DNA of 64,000 nucleotides from Perspicuibacillus lycopersici (lineage in GTDB: Bacteria; Bacillota; Bacilli; Bacillales; Caldibacillaceae): NCBI RefSeq assembly GCF_025660475.1, contig NZ_JAOUSF010000004.1:186001-250000 (forward strand), read 5' to 3'. This document shows positions 8,549 through 17,324 of this stretch, in pieces. How positions within the stretch are numbered: the stretch's first letter is position 1; each line of letters opens with the position of its first letter. The notes beneath the pieces were generated by a model that did no database searches, was not told the DNA's origin, and saw nothing but the letters and a program-made list of their open reading frames with translations. The position numbers were made by a program, and so were the translations under genes.

Positions 8549-10165
8549 ATGAGTTTAATAACCTTGCTGTTAATTACTGGTGTCATTTTTCTAATTGCCT
8601 ATTTTACGTATGGAAAATTTCTCGAGCGAAAGCTAGGTGTAGACCCGAATCGTACGACGCCAGCAGTAGAGCTTGCGGATGGAGTAGATTATGTAGCAAC
8701 AAAAAAACCGGTATTATTAGGACATCATTTTGCAACGATTGCAGGTGGGGGACCAATTGTTGGACCAATTACTGCGGCAGTATTTGGTTGGATTCCTGCA
8801 GTTATTTGGATTGTATTTGGGAGTATATTTGTCGGCGGTGTCCATGATTTTGCATCCTTACAAGCCTCCATTAGACATCGTGCCCAATCGATTGGAGCAA
8901 TTATTAAAGAATATATAGGTAAACGTGGTCAAGTACTGTTCTTAGCATTTTCGGTAGCTACGTTAATATTAATTGTTGGGGTATTTATTATTTTAGTACG
9001 TGATACCTTTGTTTCGGTTCCACAGGCTGCCACAGCTTCTGTTTTATTTATACCTGTGGCGATAATATTTGGGATACTCGTAAACCAAGTGAGGATGAAT
9101 TTTGTAGCGGCGAGCGTTATTGGAGTAGTCGCAATGTTTATCTGTGTTTGGTTAGGCAATCTATTTCCACTTGAGCTACCAGGAGCTGCTTGGGTCATCA
9201 TTTTAATCGTATATGCTTATCTTGCTTCTGTATTACCTGTTTGGTTATTATTACAGCCTCGCGATTATTTAAACTCTTTTTTGTTATATGGTATGATGCT
9301 TGGCGGCGTACTTGGTATTCTGTTTGCAAACCCAGTAATTGAAATGTCAGGATTTACTGGCTTCTATAATGCGGGGCTAGGCCCATTATTCCCTATTCTT
9401 TTTATCACAATTGCTTGTGGAGCAGTATCAGGGTTTCATTCCCTCGTGTCCTCTGGTACGACTGCTAAGCAGCTCGATAATGAGAAAAATGCACGGTTCA
9501 TTTCTTATGGTGGTATGTTGATTGAAGGCTTTCTCGCCATTATAGTTATTGGGTCAGTGGCATATTTGTCGTCAGCTGATTTTGCAAGTAGACTTTCTGA
9601 ACTCGGTGGACCAATACCGACATTTTCCGCAGGCCTCGGTTATTTTATGAGCTTCTTTGGTATCCCGGAAGCAACAGGAACTACCTTTGTTGCATTAACT
9701 GCCTCTGCGTTTTTATTAACAACACTAGATTCAGCGACTAGATTAGGAAAATATGGAATCCAAGAATTTGCGGAAGGGAAATCAAAACTATTTTCCAATC
9801 AACATATGGCAACATTAATTGTAATCGTAGGTGCTGGTGCACTTGCAATTTCCGGTACGTGGAGTGATGTTTGGCCATTATTTGGATCGGCGAATCAAAT
9901 GCTAGGTGCATTAGCACTATTGGCTGTCAGCGTTTGGTTAATTCGAAAAGGAATGAAAAGCTGGTTTGTCGTTCTTCCAATGATTTTCATGTTTATTGTT
10001 ACCATCTCTGCTTTAGCTGTCTTAATGTATAATAATTTTACTAGTGGTAACTACTTTCTAGCAATTTCAGGGTTCGTCTTATTTGTTTTATGTGTCTATC
10101 TTGTAATCGAAGCGTGGCGTTCCTTTACTGGTGCAAAAAATAAGGATCAGACGATAAAGGTGTAA
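8549..10165 (+). CDS. cstA: carbon starvation protein CstA family transporter
   Basis: A polytopic membrane protein of the CstA family (pyruvate and peptide uptake in other bacteria). The signature N-terminal region GHHFATIAGGGPIVGPI lies near residue 58, with VHDF, a GFHSLVSSGTTAKQLDNE loop and a GSANQMLGALALL helix near the C-terminus. About 14-16 hydrophobic segments are visible. At 538 aa it is shorter than E. coli CstA (about 700) and closer to the Gram-positive members. It is directly downstream of the 8016 gene in one operon. The gene ends at a long stem-loop (10182-10224). Confidence 0.93.
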   Translation: MSLITLLLITGVIFLIAYFTYGKFLERKLGVDPNRTTPAVELADGVDYVATKKPVLLGHHFATIAGGGPIVGPITAAVFGWIPAVIWIVFGSIFVGGVHDFASLQASIRHRAQSIGAIIKEYIGKRGQVLFLAFSVATLILIVGVFIILVRDTFVSVPQAATASVLFIPVAIIFGILVNQVRMNFVAASVIGVVAMFICVWLGNLFPLELPGAAWVIILIVYAYLASVLPVWLLLQPRDYLNSFLLYGMMLGGVLGILFANPVIEMSGFTGFYNAGLGPLFPILFITIACGAVSGFHSLVSSGTTAKQLDNEKNARFISYGGMLIEGFLAIIVIGSVAYLSSADFASRLSELGGPIPTFSAGLGYFMSFFGIPEATGTTFVALTASAFLLTTLDSATRLGKYGIQEFAEGKSKLFSNQHMATLIVIVGAGALAISGTWSDVWPLFGSANQMLGALALLAVSVWLIRKGMKSWFVVLPMIFMFIVTISALAVLMYNNFTSGNYFLAISGFVLFVLCVYLVIEAWRSFTGAKNKDQTIKV

Positions 10166-10181
10166 ACGAATAAAAGTATTG

Positions 10182-10224
10182 CAGGGAAGGAGCGCGCTAA
10201 GCAGCTTAGTTGCGCTCTTCCCTG
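10182..10224. terminator. Long stem-loop between cstA and the DUF1906 gene
   Basis: CAGGGAAG...CTTCCCTG with inner AGCGC/GCGCT and CTAAG/CTTAG pairing gives a stem of about 18 bp with single-base bulges. There is no clean T-run on the plus strand. It probably terminates convergent transcription. Confidence 0.6.
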
Positions 10225-10237
10225 ATAAGGCTGTGTT

Positions 10238-10885
10238 TTACCAAAGTAGATTATATAGCCTGCGATCGATAATATTTGTATCAATAGGGCAAGCCTCTGC
10301 ATCACGCCCATATTGCCAAGCCCAAACATTTGCCCGACATGCTGGTTTGGCTGGATTAAATGACGGAGCTTCTTGTTTTGTTGTCACACCAGGATCTGGC
10401 TCAGCACTCCAAAGAATTAATTGCGTCGCAACCTTTTGATCTTGAGAAACAGCTGAACAATATGCCTCACGAAAATTTCCTTCCACCGGATCATGATAAA
10501 TGCCTGGACGATACCCACTCGGGAAAAAGGTATCAACAAAGCCGCGAATCCAATCAGCATCAATCGCAAAAAATCTTTCCACATTGGCAAATAATATTTT
10601 CCCGGTAGGAATACCTAATCGTCTTGCATGAAAAATTGTATTCCTAGCCACGACTCTTCCATTTTCATAACCTGTAGCCTCACGAAAATTATTATAAATA
10701 GGAAGAATTCGTGTATCGCTATTATGCAATAACTGAACTTCTTCAGCAGTTATCCCTTCCGCTGCATTTGGAACAGTAGATAGATAACGACCCCAAAAAT
10801 CTGGCCGTCCAAAGTTCGTTAATACACAGTCATATCTTTCGCTTGTGACATTTAGAGACGAATCCACACCCCATACATAACTCAA
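10238..10885 (-). CDS. DUF1906 glycoside-hydrolase-like domain protein, 215 aa
   Basis: DUF1906 proteins have a TIM-barrel fold related to GH25 lysozymes and are thought to act on cell-wall glycan. YVWGVDSSLNVT near the N-terminus and the ending WAWQYGRDAEACPIDTNIID match this family's barrel ends; ILPIYNNF, FANVE and GYRPGIYHDP mark intermediate strands. The longer in-frame ATG (10999) runs through the neighbouring promoter; TTG at 10885, preceded by GGGGAGG with about 8-nt spacing, is preferred. No signal peptide is visible with either start. It is divergent from the two-component operon. Confidence 0.8.
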   Translation of the reverse strand: MSYVWGVDSSLNVTSERYDCVLTNFGRPDFWGRYLSTVPNAAEGITAEEVQLLHNSDTRILPIYNNFREATGYENGRVVARNTIFHARRLGIPTGKILFANVERFFAIDADWIRGFVDTFFPSGYRPGIYHDPVEGNFREAYCSAVSQDQKVATQLILWSAEPDPGVTTKQEAPSFNPAKPACRANVWAWQYGRDAEACPIDTNIIDRRLYNLLW

Positions 10886-10981
10886 GCATTTTTCCTCCCC
10901 ACCATTGAAAGCAGCTGAATTTCTTTTATTAACTATCATATGGAGGATAAGGAAATAAGTGAAAATAGACAAATAGCCGTC

Positions 10982-11020
10982 TTGACATTTTCTTGACATC
11001 TTTTTGTAGTGTAATATAAG
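10982..11020 (+). promoter_or_regulatory. Promoter with tandem 11-bp TTGACA repeats (response-regulator operon)
   Basis: TTGACA at 10982-10987 and again at 10993-10998 (11-bp period, one helical turn), then a 16-bp spacer and TATAAG at 11015-11020. The downstream TTGACA can serve as the -35. The same arrangement occurs at 13365-13403. Direct repeats about 10-11 bp apart are typical of OmpR-family binding sites, so autoregulation is inferred. Confidence 0.65.
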
Positions 11021-11054
11021 GACAAAGATTATATTAGTTTAATGGAGAATACCG

Positions 11055-11738
11055 ATGAAAACAATTATGATTATAGAAGATGAATATCCGATTAGTCAGG
11101 TGCTAAAGGCATATGTAAAAAAAGCAAATTTTCAGGTGGAACAAGTTTTCAGTGGGGAGGATGCACTTTCAAAGTTTAAGGAAATTCAACCTGCGCTAGT
11201 ATTATTAGATATTATGCTACCGGGAAAAAATGGCTGGGATATATTAAAGGAAATTCGAGAAATTAGTAGCTGTCCGGTTATTATGCTAACGGCACTAGGG
11301 GATGTGAATTATCGCTTAGATGGGTTGAATAGTGGTGCAGATGATTATATTGCGAAGCCGTTTAATGGGGATGAGGTAATTGCTCGAATTCAGGCAGTGC
11401 TAAGAAGAACTGAAAATACGGATGAAAGTAGTTTGAAACGTTTCGGGCAGCTAGAAATAAATTACGATGCCCACCGGGTTCGCTTAAATAATCAGGAAAT
11501 AGAGCTAACCCCGAGGGACTTATCACTATTGCTGTTTTTATCCGAGCATCCAAATAAAACCTTTACGAGGGATCAATTAATTGAGTATGTTTGGGGCTGG
11601 GAATACGATGGAAGTGATCGTGCGGTCGATTTATCGATAAAGCGACTTAGGAAAGCCTTAAAGGATTGGCCAGAAGCAGAGGGGGAAATTAAAACACTTC
11701 GGGGATTGGGGTATCAGTTTAGTGTTTACACGAAATAA
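11055..11738 (+). CDS. OmpR/PhoB-family response regulator, 227 aa
   Basis: Receiver domain (residues 1-118) with acidic pocket E8-D9, phospho-acceptor D52 in LLDIMLPG, T in MLTALG and K in AKPF. A winged-helix DNA-binding domain (about 128-225) carries the typical LTPRDLSLLLFL, VWGWEYDGSDRAVDLSIKRLR and TLRGLGYQF elements. It overlaps the kinase gene by 17 bp in another frame, implying translational coupling. It presumably binds the tandem TTGACA repeats in its own promoter and the copy before the foldase gene. Genomic context suggests CssR-like envelope or secretion stress, but orthology is not established. Confidence 0.9.
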   Translation: MKTIMIIEDEYPISQVLKAYVKKANFQVEQVFSGEDALSKFKEIQPALVLLDIMLPGKNGWDILKEIREISSCPVIMLTALGDVNYRLDGLNSGADDYIAKPFNGDEVIARIQAVLRRTENTDESSLKRFGQLEINYDAHRVRLNNQEIELTPRDLSLLLFLSEHPNKTFTRDQLIEYVWGWEYDGSDRAVDLSIKRLRKALKDWPEAEGEIKTLRGLGYQFSVYTK

Positions 11739-13149
11739 AGGGAAGAAGATCCCATTACATAAATATTGGACAACCCGTTATTTACTAACACTTGTTATAG
11801 GGTTAGTAGTGATTGCGATTATTTCTGCGTTATGGATCAGACATAACACATTAGAAAATCGTTTAAATATGATGGAATTTATGGCAGAGGAAATTGCCCA
11901 CCGGATCGTTAATTTAGATGAGAACATGGTCGGCCCTGAAAACGGAGGGCCTGGCTTGCTTGAAAATCGTGGACAATTTTTAGATATGGAAACAAATCCG
12001 AAAATGTATATCGTCAATACAGAAGGGACCATTCTGCTTAGTAACCGGCCAAGAGGACCATTAGAAGCTAAGATTAATGAGGCAATCATTGCAAATACAG
12101 CTGAAGTTCAAAAGCTACAAATGAAGGAAGATACAGGGCATACGTATGTGGTGAAAAAACCGATTGAAGCGGATGAAACGGTTATTGGCTATGTCATTGT
12201 CACTGCTAGTGAGAAAAACCTTGCAAAGGTAAATCAAGAATACCGCCAATTATCGATAATGATTATTGGTCTTGCGATTCTTGGCTGGGCAGCCATTTAT
12301 TTTCTATCGAAACGTTTATCGAAACCAATTAAGGATGTAGCGAAAGCAGCGCGTCAAGTGCAGCAAGGAAATTATCATATTGATTTACCAGATGACTGGA
12401 AGGAAGCAGAAGTTGATGAATTAATTCATTCCTTTAAGGAAATGTCACAGCAATTACAGCGGTTGGAGTCACTACGGACGGAATTACTAGCAGGAGTTAC
12501 CCATGAACTAAAAACACCAGTTACTTCAATTAGTGGCTTGCTACAGGCAGTAAATGATGAAGTAGTTACTGGTGATGAAGCAAAGGAATTTCTAGAAATT
12601 TCTTTAAAAGAAACAGCAAAGATGCGTAAAATGGTCGAGGATTTGTTAGCATTTAATACATTTGCTGCCAATGCAATACCAATCAAAAATGAACGGCATT
12701 CGATCATTGAGCTTGTCCAGGATTTTATCCATCAATGGAAGATTTTGCAAGGAAATGAAAAGCTAAATGTAAAATTATCATTATTACCGGAATCTGTGGA
12801 GGTTTTTGTCGATCCAATTCGTCTACAGCAAATTTTCACCAATCTCTTGAATAATGCAATGCAAGCAATGGATGATAATGGAGAAATAGATATTACGATT
12901 AGAATCATACAGAATGAGGTATTCATCGATGTTCGCGATACCGGTGGCGGGATACGAAAAGAGGAACAATCCCTTATTTTTGAACGGTTTTATCGTGGCG
13001 AGAATAAAAAATATAAAATACGAGGGCTTGGTTTAGGATTACCATTTAGTAAGATGATTGCTCAATCGTTAGGTGGGGATTTAGTGCTTATCGAAAGTAG
13101 TGAGAAAGGGAGTACCTTTCGGATTACGTTGCCGATTGCAAAGTTGTGA
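11722..13149 (+). CDS. membrane sensor histidine kinase, 475 aa
   Basis: Order of parts: TM1 (about 21-39), an extracytoplasmic domain of about 135 residues with a PAS-like MYIVNTEGTILLS strand pair, TM2 (about 178-196), a HAMP linker, a dimerisation domain with phospho-acceptor H261 in THELKTPVTSI, and an HATPase domain with N (NLLNNAMQAM), G1 (DTGGGI) and G2 (GLGLGLPF) boxes. GTG start overlaps the regulator gene. The sensor domain has an odd low-complexity PENGGPGLLENRG segment. The stimulus is unknown; the shared promoter motif with the downstream foldase gene points to misfolded exported protein or envelope stress. Confidence 0.9.
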   Translation: MFTRNKGKKIPLHKYWTTRYLLTLVIGLVVIAIISALWIRHNTLENRLNMMEFMAEEIAHRIVNLDENMVGPENGGPGLLENRGQFLDMETNPKMYIVNTEGTILLSNRPRGPLEAKINEAIIANTAEVQKLQMKEDTGHTYVVKKPIEADETVIGYVIVTASEKNLAKVNQEYRQLSIMIIGLAILGWAAIYFLSKRLSKPIKDVAKAARQVQQGNYHIDLPDDWKEAEVDELIHSFKEMSQQLQRLESLRTELLAGVTHELKTPVTSISGLLQAVNDEVVTGDEAKEFLEISLKETAKMRKMVEDLLAFNTFAANAIPIKNERHSIIELVQDFIHQWKILQGNEKLNVKLSLLPESVEVFVDPIRLQQIFTNLLNNAMQAMDDNGEIDITIRIIQNEVFIDVRDTGGGIRKEEQSLIFERFYRGENKKYKIRGLGLGLPFSKMIAQSLGGDLVLIESSEKGSTFRITLPIAKL

Positions 13150-13172
13150 TCGGCAAGAAAAGCTTGTGTTGG

Positions 13173-13202
13173 CTACTAATGTTATTTAGTAGTCTTTTTT
13201 TG
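13173..13202 (+). terminator. Rho-independent terminator after the kinase gene
   Basis: CTACTAA pairs with TTAGTAG, then TCTTTTTTT. It separates the two-component operon from the foldase gene, so the latter needs its own promoter. Confidence 0.8.
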
Positions 13203-13254
13203 TTGGCTGTTGGCTGTAGCTATTGATAACCTTTGATTTTGGAGGAGAATTTGC

Positions 13255-13356
13255 ATGAAATCCTTTTTTTGTAGAGTTAAGCAAAAAATGCTTTGCTGTA
13301 TTGTCATGATGACTGTACGCCATTATTACTATTCTTCAAAAAGCATCATCAACTGA
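13255..13356 (+). CDS. possible small protein, 33 aa
   Basis: A strong GGAGGAG ribosome site (13241-13247) with 7-nt spacing precedes an ATG that opens 33 codons before TGA. The peptide is basic, with three cysteines and a hydrophobic middle. It sits between the two-component terminator and the foldase promoter, and was missed by a length cut-off. The ribosome site is the only evidence for translation; no family is recognised. Confidence 0.35.
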   Translation: MKSFFCRVKQKMLCCIVMMTVRHYYYSSKSIIN

Positions 13357-13364
13357 TTACCAGC

Positions 13365-13403
13365 TTGACATTTTCCTGACACATTTCTCCGATATTGTAT
13401 AGA
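13365..13403 (+). promoter_or_regulatory. Foldase promoter with the same tandem repeat geometry
   Basis: TTGACA at 13365-13370, CTGACA at 13376-13381 (11-bp period), 16-bp spacer, TATAGA at 13398-13403. The spacing is base-for-base identical to the promoter at 10982-11020, and the first 12 bases of both are the same. It is inferred to be a target of the adjacent response regulator. Confidence 0.65.
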
Positions 13404-13423
13404 CAAGCATTAAAAGACAAAAT

Positions 13424-13448
13424 GGTATTCGTTCTGATCGAACGATAC
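13424..13448 (+). promoter_or_regulatory. Hairpin in the foldase 5' leader
   Basis: GGTAT-T-CGTTC pairs with GAACGATACC across a TGATC loop with one bulged T. It lies between the predicted promoter and the AAGGAG ribosome site, and could stabilise the mRNA or be an operator. Role unknown. Confidence 0.45.
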
Positions 13449-13468
13449 CGAGAAAAAAGGAGTAGTCG

Positions 13469-14338
13469 ATGAAAAAGAAAATTTATTGGACAGTTGGTGT
13501 TATTTTTGTTGCAGGGATAATCGTGGCGATTTTTCTAGTAGTTGGTAAACATTCCTATGTTGCCAAAGTAAATGGAGAAAAAATCAGTGAAGAGGACTTG
13601 AATGAGGCGCTTGTTACCCAGTATGGAAGTGAAGTGCTTGATTCGTTAATTGTCACGAAAATTACCGATATGGAAATTGAAAAGGAAGGTATTGAAGTGA
13701 CACAAGCAGAAATTGATGAGGAAATGCAAAACTACTATGATTACTATGGCGGGGAAGAGGGGTTTAAATCTGTTTTAGAAGAGTCCGGTGCGGATCTTGA
13801 TCGCTTTAAGCAGGATGTAGAGCAATACATTGCCTTAAATAAAATTTTGGAAAAACGAATTGAAATAACCGACGAGGAAATAGCGGCATATTTTGAAGAA
13901 AATCAAGCTAGTTTTGCACAAGCAGAGCAAGTGGAGGCAAGTCATATTTTAGTAGAGGATGAAGCAACTGCCAATGAAGTGCTCGAAAAGCTTACAGCAG
14001 GAGAAGACTTTGCAGAGCTTGCTAAAACCTACTCTTTGGATACGACAACTAGTGAAGCTGGCGGAGAATTAGGTTACTTTAGTAAAGGTACAATGGGAGA
14101 TGCATTTGACGAAGCGGCATTTGCCTTAGATATTGATGCTATCAGCGATCCAGTTGAAACTGACGATGGCTTTGAAATTATTAAAGTAACCGATAAAAAG
14201 GCGGCAAAGGATGCTGAGCTAAATGATGAAGTGAAGGAAGAAATCCGCTCGACACTATTAAATTCGAAAATATCAGAGGAATATAATACGTGGTTGGACG
14301 AAAAGTATGACGAGTATGAAATAGAAAATAATCTGTAG
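13469..14338 (+). CDS. membrane-anchored parvulin-type peptidyl-prolyl isomerase (PrsA/SurA-like foldase), 289 aa
   Basis: An N-terminal hydrophobic anchor (about residues 5-24) without a lipobox cysteine is followed by a SurA-like helical segment (VAKVNGEKISEEDLNEAL) and a parvulin domain (about 148-245) with ASHILVEDE, GEDFAELAKTYSLD, GGELGYF and GxGFEIIKVT-like strands. The C-terminus is acidic. Unlike canonical PrsA, which is a lipoprotein, this protein has no Cys after the signal and would stay as an uncleaved type II membrane protein outside the membrane. Its promoter mirrors that of the two-component system next door, suggesting regulated production under secretion stress. Confidence 0.88.
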   Translation: MKKKIYWTVGVIFVAGIIVAIFLVVGKHSYVAKVNGEKISEEDLNEALVTQYGSEVLDSLIVTKITDMEIEKEGIEVTQAEIDEEMQNYYDYYGGEEGFKSVLEESGADLDRFKQDVEQYIALNKILEKRIEITDEEIAAYFEENQASFAQAEQVEASHILVEDEATANEVLEKLTAGEDFAELAKTYSLDTTTSEAGGELGYFSKGTMGDAFDEAAFALDIDAISDPVETDDGFEIIKVTDKKAAKDAELNDEVKEEIRSTLLNSKISEEYNTWLDEKYDEYEIENNL

Positions 14339-14351
14339 TTGCTATTTTAAT

Positions 14352-14408
14352 AAAAAAATGGTGGTATCTGTAGTAATCAGCTTTCCGCAGATGTCACCTT
14401 TTTTATTT
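14352..14408 (+). terminator. Rho-independent terminator after the foldase gene
   Basis: GGTGGTATCTG (14360-14370) pairs with CAGATGTCACC (14388-14398), followed by a T-rich tract. Confidence 0.75.
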
Positions 14409-14634
14409 TCAAGAGAGTTAGAAATTAATTAGCTCATCATATTTCCCTCTTCACGTGATGAATAGACTCTCCTCATGATGTGCCCAACCGAGTAAAGATC
14501 AATTATATGTATCATTTATTAGACGAAGTTATCTTTCTACTGCTCTTTTTTTCTAATGAAAAAATCGCTATAATAGAATTTCTAGTAGTTTTTTTTTTGA
14601 GAGAACGGAAATTGTACGATTAGGTGGTTTTATC

Positions 14635-16890
14635 ATGCAAGAGTTAATGATCAGTCCATTTCCAAAAGGGATTAATGGAAAGGAAGTACCTGTTGCCGAA
14701 GTAATTGATTCGCAAGTAGAAAATGAGCTGGAATTAGCGGATCATTATTTACAGCAATTAAAGAAATTTAAGTTGAACACTGCACAATTAGAAGCAGTAC
14801 AGCATTATACAGGTCCTCTCTTGACAATTGCAGGTGCAGGCTCTGGGAAAACGACTGTACTTGTATGTCGAACAGGTTATTTAATTAATGTTCATCAAGT
14901 AAACCCTCGAAATATATTACTTATGACCTTCACAAAAAAAGCCGCGGATGAAATGAAACAGCGGTTAACACATTTACCGGGAATGACAAAATTTAAGGCA
15001 TCATCCGTGCAAGCAAGCACGTTTCATTCATTCTTTTTAACTATTTTAAGAAGTCGTGGCTATCAGCACAAAATTTTAAGTAATGATCGTTTTAAACAAT
15101 TGATAATTAAAGGAATTTTACGAGAGCAGCAGAAAGAAGACTTATTAGAGGCAGAAACCTTATTGGATCTGTTTTCTTCTTGGAAAATGAATATGGTAGA
15201 TATCACCGATCGCGAGGTTAGGCATTCTGTTGGGGATGAAATAATCGAAGTATATAAGAAATATGAGCAGTGGAAGCAAAGAAATAATCAGATGGATTTT
15301 GATGATATTTTAGTATTTTCCTATCAGCTCGTAAAGGAAGACGAAGAGTTACTTGCTGCATTGCAAAATCGTTTTCGGTTTATTATGGTAGACGAGTTTC
15401 AGGATACAAATTTATTACAATATGAGCTAATCAAATTAATTGCGATGGCCAATCAAAATTTAATGGTAGTTGGCGACGATGACCAAACCATTTATAGCTT
15501 TAATGGGGCTAGAAATGAATTGATTTTAAACTTCCATAAAGTATTTTTTAACACGAAGGAAGTTATTTTGAATGTTAACTATCGCTCCCATGCGGCAATC
15601 GTTGGTCTTGGCAATGAATTAATTAAGCATAATAAACTTCGCAAAGAAAAAAAATTATTTGCAACCAATGAAAGTAATCGGAATCCAATGTATACTCGTC
15701 CGGCGACTGTCGATGAGGAAGCAAAATGGGTAGTTGAGCAGATAAAGCAGAAGGTTCACGATGGAAACTTTGCATACGGTGATATTGCCATTCTCTACCG
15801 TGCTGCCAGTAATAGCCGGGCAATTTTTGAGGAATTAATGATTGCAGATCTTCCGTTTATTCATTATGCCAGAGGCGATTTAATGTTTTATGATCAATGG
15901 ATTGTAAAACCAATCATTGATTATTTGCGACTTTCGTTTAATCCGAAAAATATGGATGCTATCGAAGGGGTAATCCCAACGCTTTATATAAAAAAAGAGG
16001 TAGGGCTTGGCTTTATTCAATTGAATAATCAGCTTCAACCAAAGGATTATCCGCTCAGTCATTTGACACAGCTACCATCAATTAAAGGATTTCAAATTAA
16101 AACGGTCAATGAACGCATGAAGCTTTTGGAAACATTAAATACAATGTCCCCGGTAAAAGCAATCAAGACGATTCGCAAAGACTTTTACGATAAGTATATT
16201 CACGGCAATCAAGGATCAGAAATCACAATTGGAAAAGAAACGATAAAAGAAATGCTTGATGAGCTAGAAACCTCTGCGAAACGTTTTGCTACGATTGCGG
16301 AATTTCTTACCTTTATTGATGAAATTAAACGAAAACAGCAAGAGGTACAGAACAGTAAGCTAGAAGAACGAAATCATATTCAATTAATGACGATTCATAA
16401 AGCGAAGGGGCTCGAATTCCCGTTACTCTATTTAATTGGTGCTTCGGAAGGCATTTTGCCACATGTTACTGCACTGGAAGCGGGGAAAGTAGAGAAAGCG
16501 ACAAAGGAAGAAAAGCAACGATTTATGGAACAAGCGTTAGAGGAAGAACGCAGATTAGCCTATGTTGCGGTAACAAGGGCGAAAGAAGAACTATATATTA
16601 GCTCTCCTGCTTATTACCGTGGAAAGGAAGCCAGTATTTCACGCTTTTTCCTAGAAGCATATGGTGTAGTTTCCTCGAATTATCGAAAAGAAACTACGGA
16701 AGGTACGGTTCATCATTACAAAGGCAAACAGGAGAAGCGTAAGCGTACTGTACTTGCGTGGATTTGTACTACAACTAATTGTAAGGCATGGCAAAGGATT
16801 ACTAGCGAGGAAGAATTAGTAGAGGATGAAAGAGAATGTCCCTTATGTAAAGAAAAAATGGCAAAGGGTGAGAAAGTAATATACGAATAA
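14635..16890 (+). CDS. UvrD/PcrA-type superfamily 1 DNA helicase (YjcD-like), 751 aa
   Basis: Motifs in order: Q-motif region (LNTAQLEAV), Walker A AGAGSGKTT near residue 67, motif Ia LMTFTKKAADEMKQR, Walker B MVDEFQDTN, motif III VVGDDDQTIYSFNGA, motif IV NYRS, motif V LMTIHKAKGLEFP and motif VI VAVTRAKEELYIS. The C-terminus has a four-cysteine zinc ribbon (CxxxxxC ... CPLC), which PcrA lacks but which fits the YjcD branch. It is expected to be an ATP-dependent 3'-5' helicase in repair or recombination. The first 45 residues, before the Q-motif, are an extension. Monocistronic; ATG with AGGTGG ribosome site. Confidence 0.9.
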   Translation: MQELMISPFPKGINGKEVPVAEVIDSQVENELELADHYLQQLKKFKLNTAQLEAVQHYTGPLLTIAGAGSGKTTVLVCRTGYLINVHQVNPRNILLMTFTKKAADEMKQRLTHLPGMTKFKASSVQASTFHSFFLTILRSRGYQHKILSNDRFKQLIIKGILREQQKEDLLEAETLLDLFSSWKMNMVDITDREVRHSVGDEIIEVYKKYEQWKQRNNQMDFDDILVFSYQLVKEDEELLAALQNRFRFIMVDEFQDTNLLQYELIKLIAMANQNLMVVGDDDQTIYSFNGARNELILNFHKVFFNTKEVILNVNYRSHAAIVGLGNELIKHNKLRKEKKLFATNESNRNPMYTRPATVDEEAKWVVEQIKQKVHDGNFAYGDIAILYRAASNSRAIFEELMIADLPFIHYARGDLMFYDQWIVKPIIDYLRLSFNPKNMDAIEGVIPTLYIKKEVGLGFIQLNNQLQPKDYPLSHLTQLPSIKGFQIKTVNERMKLLETLNTMSPVKAIKTIRKDFYDKYIHGNQGSEITIGKETIKEMLDELETSAKRFATIAEFLTFIDEIKRKQQEVQNSKLEERNHIQLMTIHKAKGLEFPLLYLIGASEGILPHVTALEAGKVEKATKEEKQRFMEQALEEERRLAYVAVTRAKEELYISSPAYYRGKEASISRFFLEAYGVVSSNYRKETTEGTVHHYKGKQEKRKRTVLAWICTTTNCKAWQRITSEEELVEDERECPLCKEKMAKGEKVIYE

Positions 16891-17059
16891 CACCGGATTT
16901 TCTAAAAAGATTTTAGCAGTTGGCACGTTGATAACAAAGTAAAAATGATATCGTGAAGAAAGTCGGTTAGAAAATTTTACTCTATTAATATTGAAATAAC
17001 TTTTTATATATGATAGTTTATCAATATATTGTATTGTTTTTATTAACTTAATACTAAAT

Positions 17060-17245
17060 GTAGTTCATAAAGTAATGGTGACATGTAAATGTCTGAAAAG
17101 GGAATCCAGTTAGAATCTGGAGCTGCCCCCGCAACTGTATGTGTGGACGAACGAGCAAACCACTGTATCACGTGCTTATCTGGTGCTGATATGGGAAGGG
17201 CTTTAGTAGGGTGAAACACTAGCCAGGAGACCTGCCATACTTAAA
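17060..17245 (+). promoter_or_regulatory. Cobalamin (AdoCbl) riboswitch
   Basis: The conserved B12 elements are all present in order: GGGAA (17100-17104), the B12-box core GCTGCCCCCGCAACTGT starting at 17123, GGGAAGG near 17193, and GCCAGGAGACCTGCC at 17222-17236. It precedes two terminator hairpins and the ribonucleotide reductase operon on the same strand. When B12 is abundant the operon should be switched off by termination, leaving dNTP synthesis to a B12-dependent class II enzyme elsewhere (inferred). Confidence 0.95.
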
Positions 17246-17275
17246 GTTTCGATTCTTCGGGGTGTAAGAAGGTGA

Positions 17276-17323
17276 AACGATAGAAACTATATATTTATAT
17301 ATACTGTCTTTCTGTCGTTTTTT
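17276..17323 (+). terminator. First terminator of the riboswitch expression platform
   Basis: AACGATAGAAA (17276-17286) pairs along 11 bp (one G-U) with TTTCTGTCGTT (17309-17319), with an inner TATATA hairpin, followed by Ts. It lies just upstream of a second independent terminator. Confidence 0.6.
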
Positions 17324-17324
17324 G

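Noticed and set aside
10179..10608. Plus-strand ORFs across the DUF1906 gene
   Set aside because: They overlap a well-supported minus-strand family gene and lack ribosome sites or recognisable domains.
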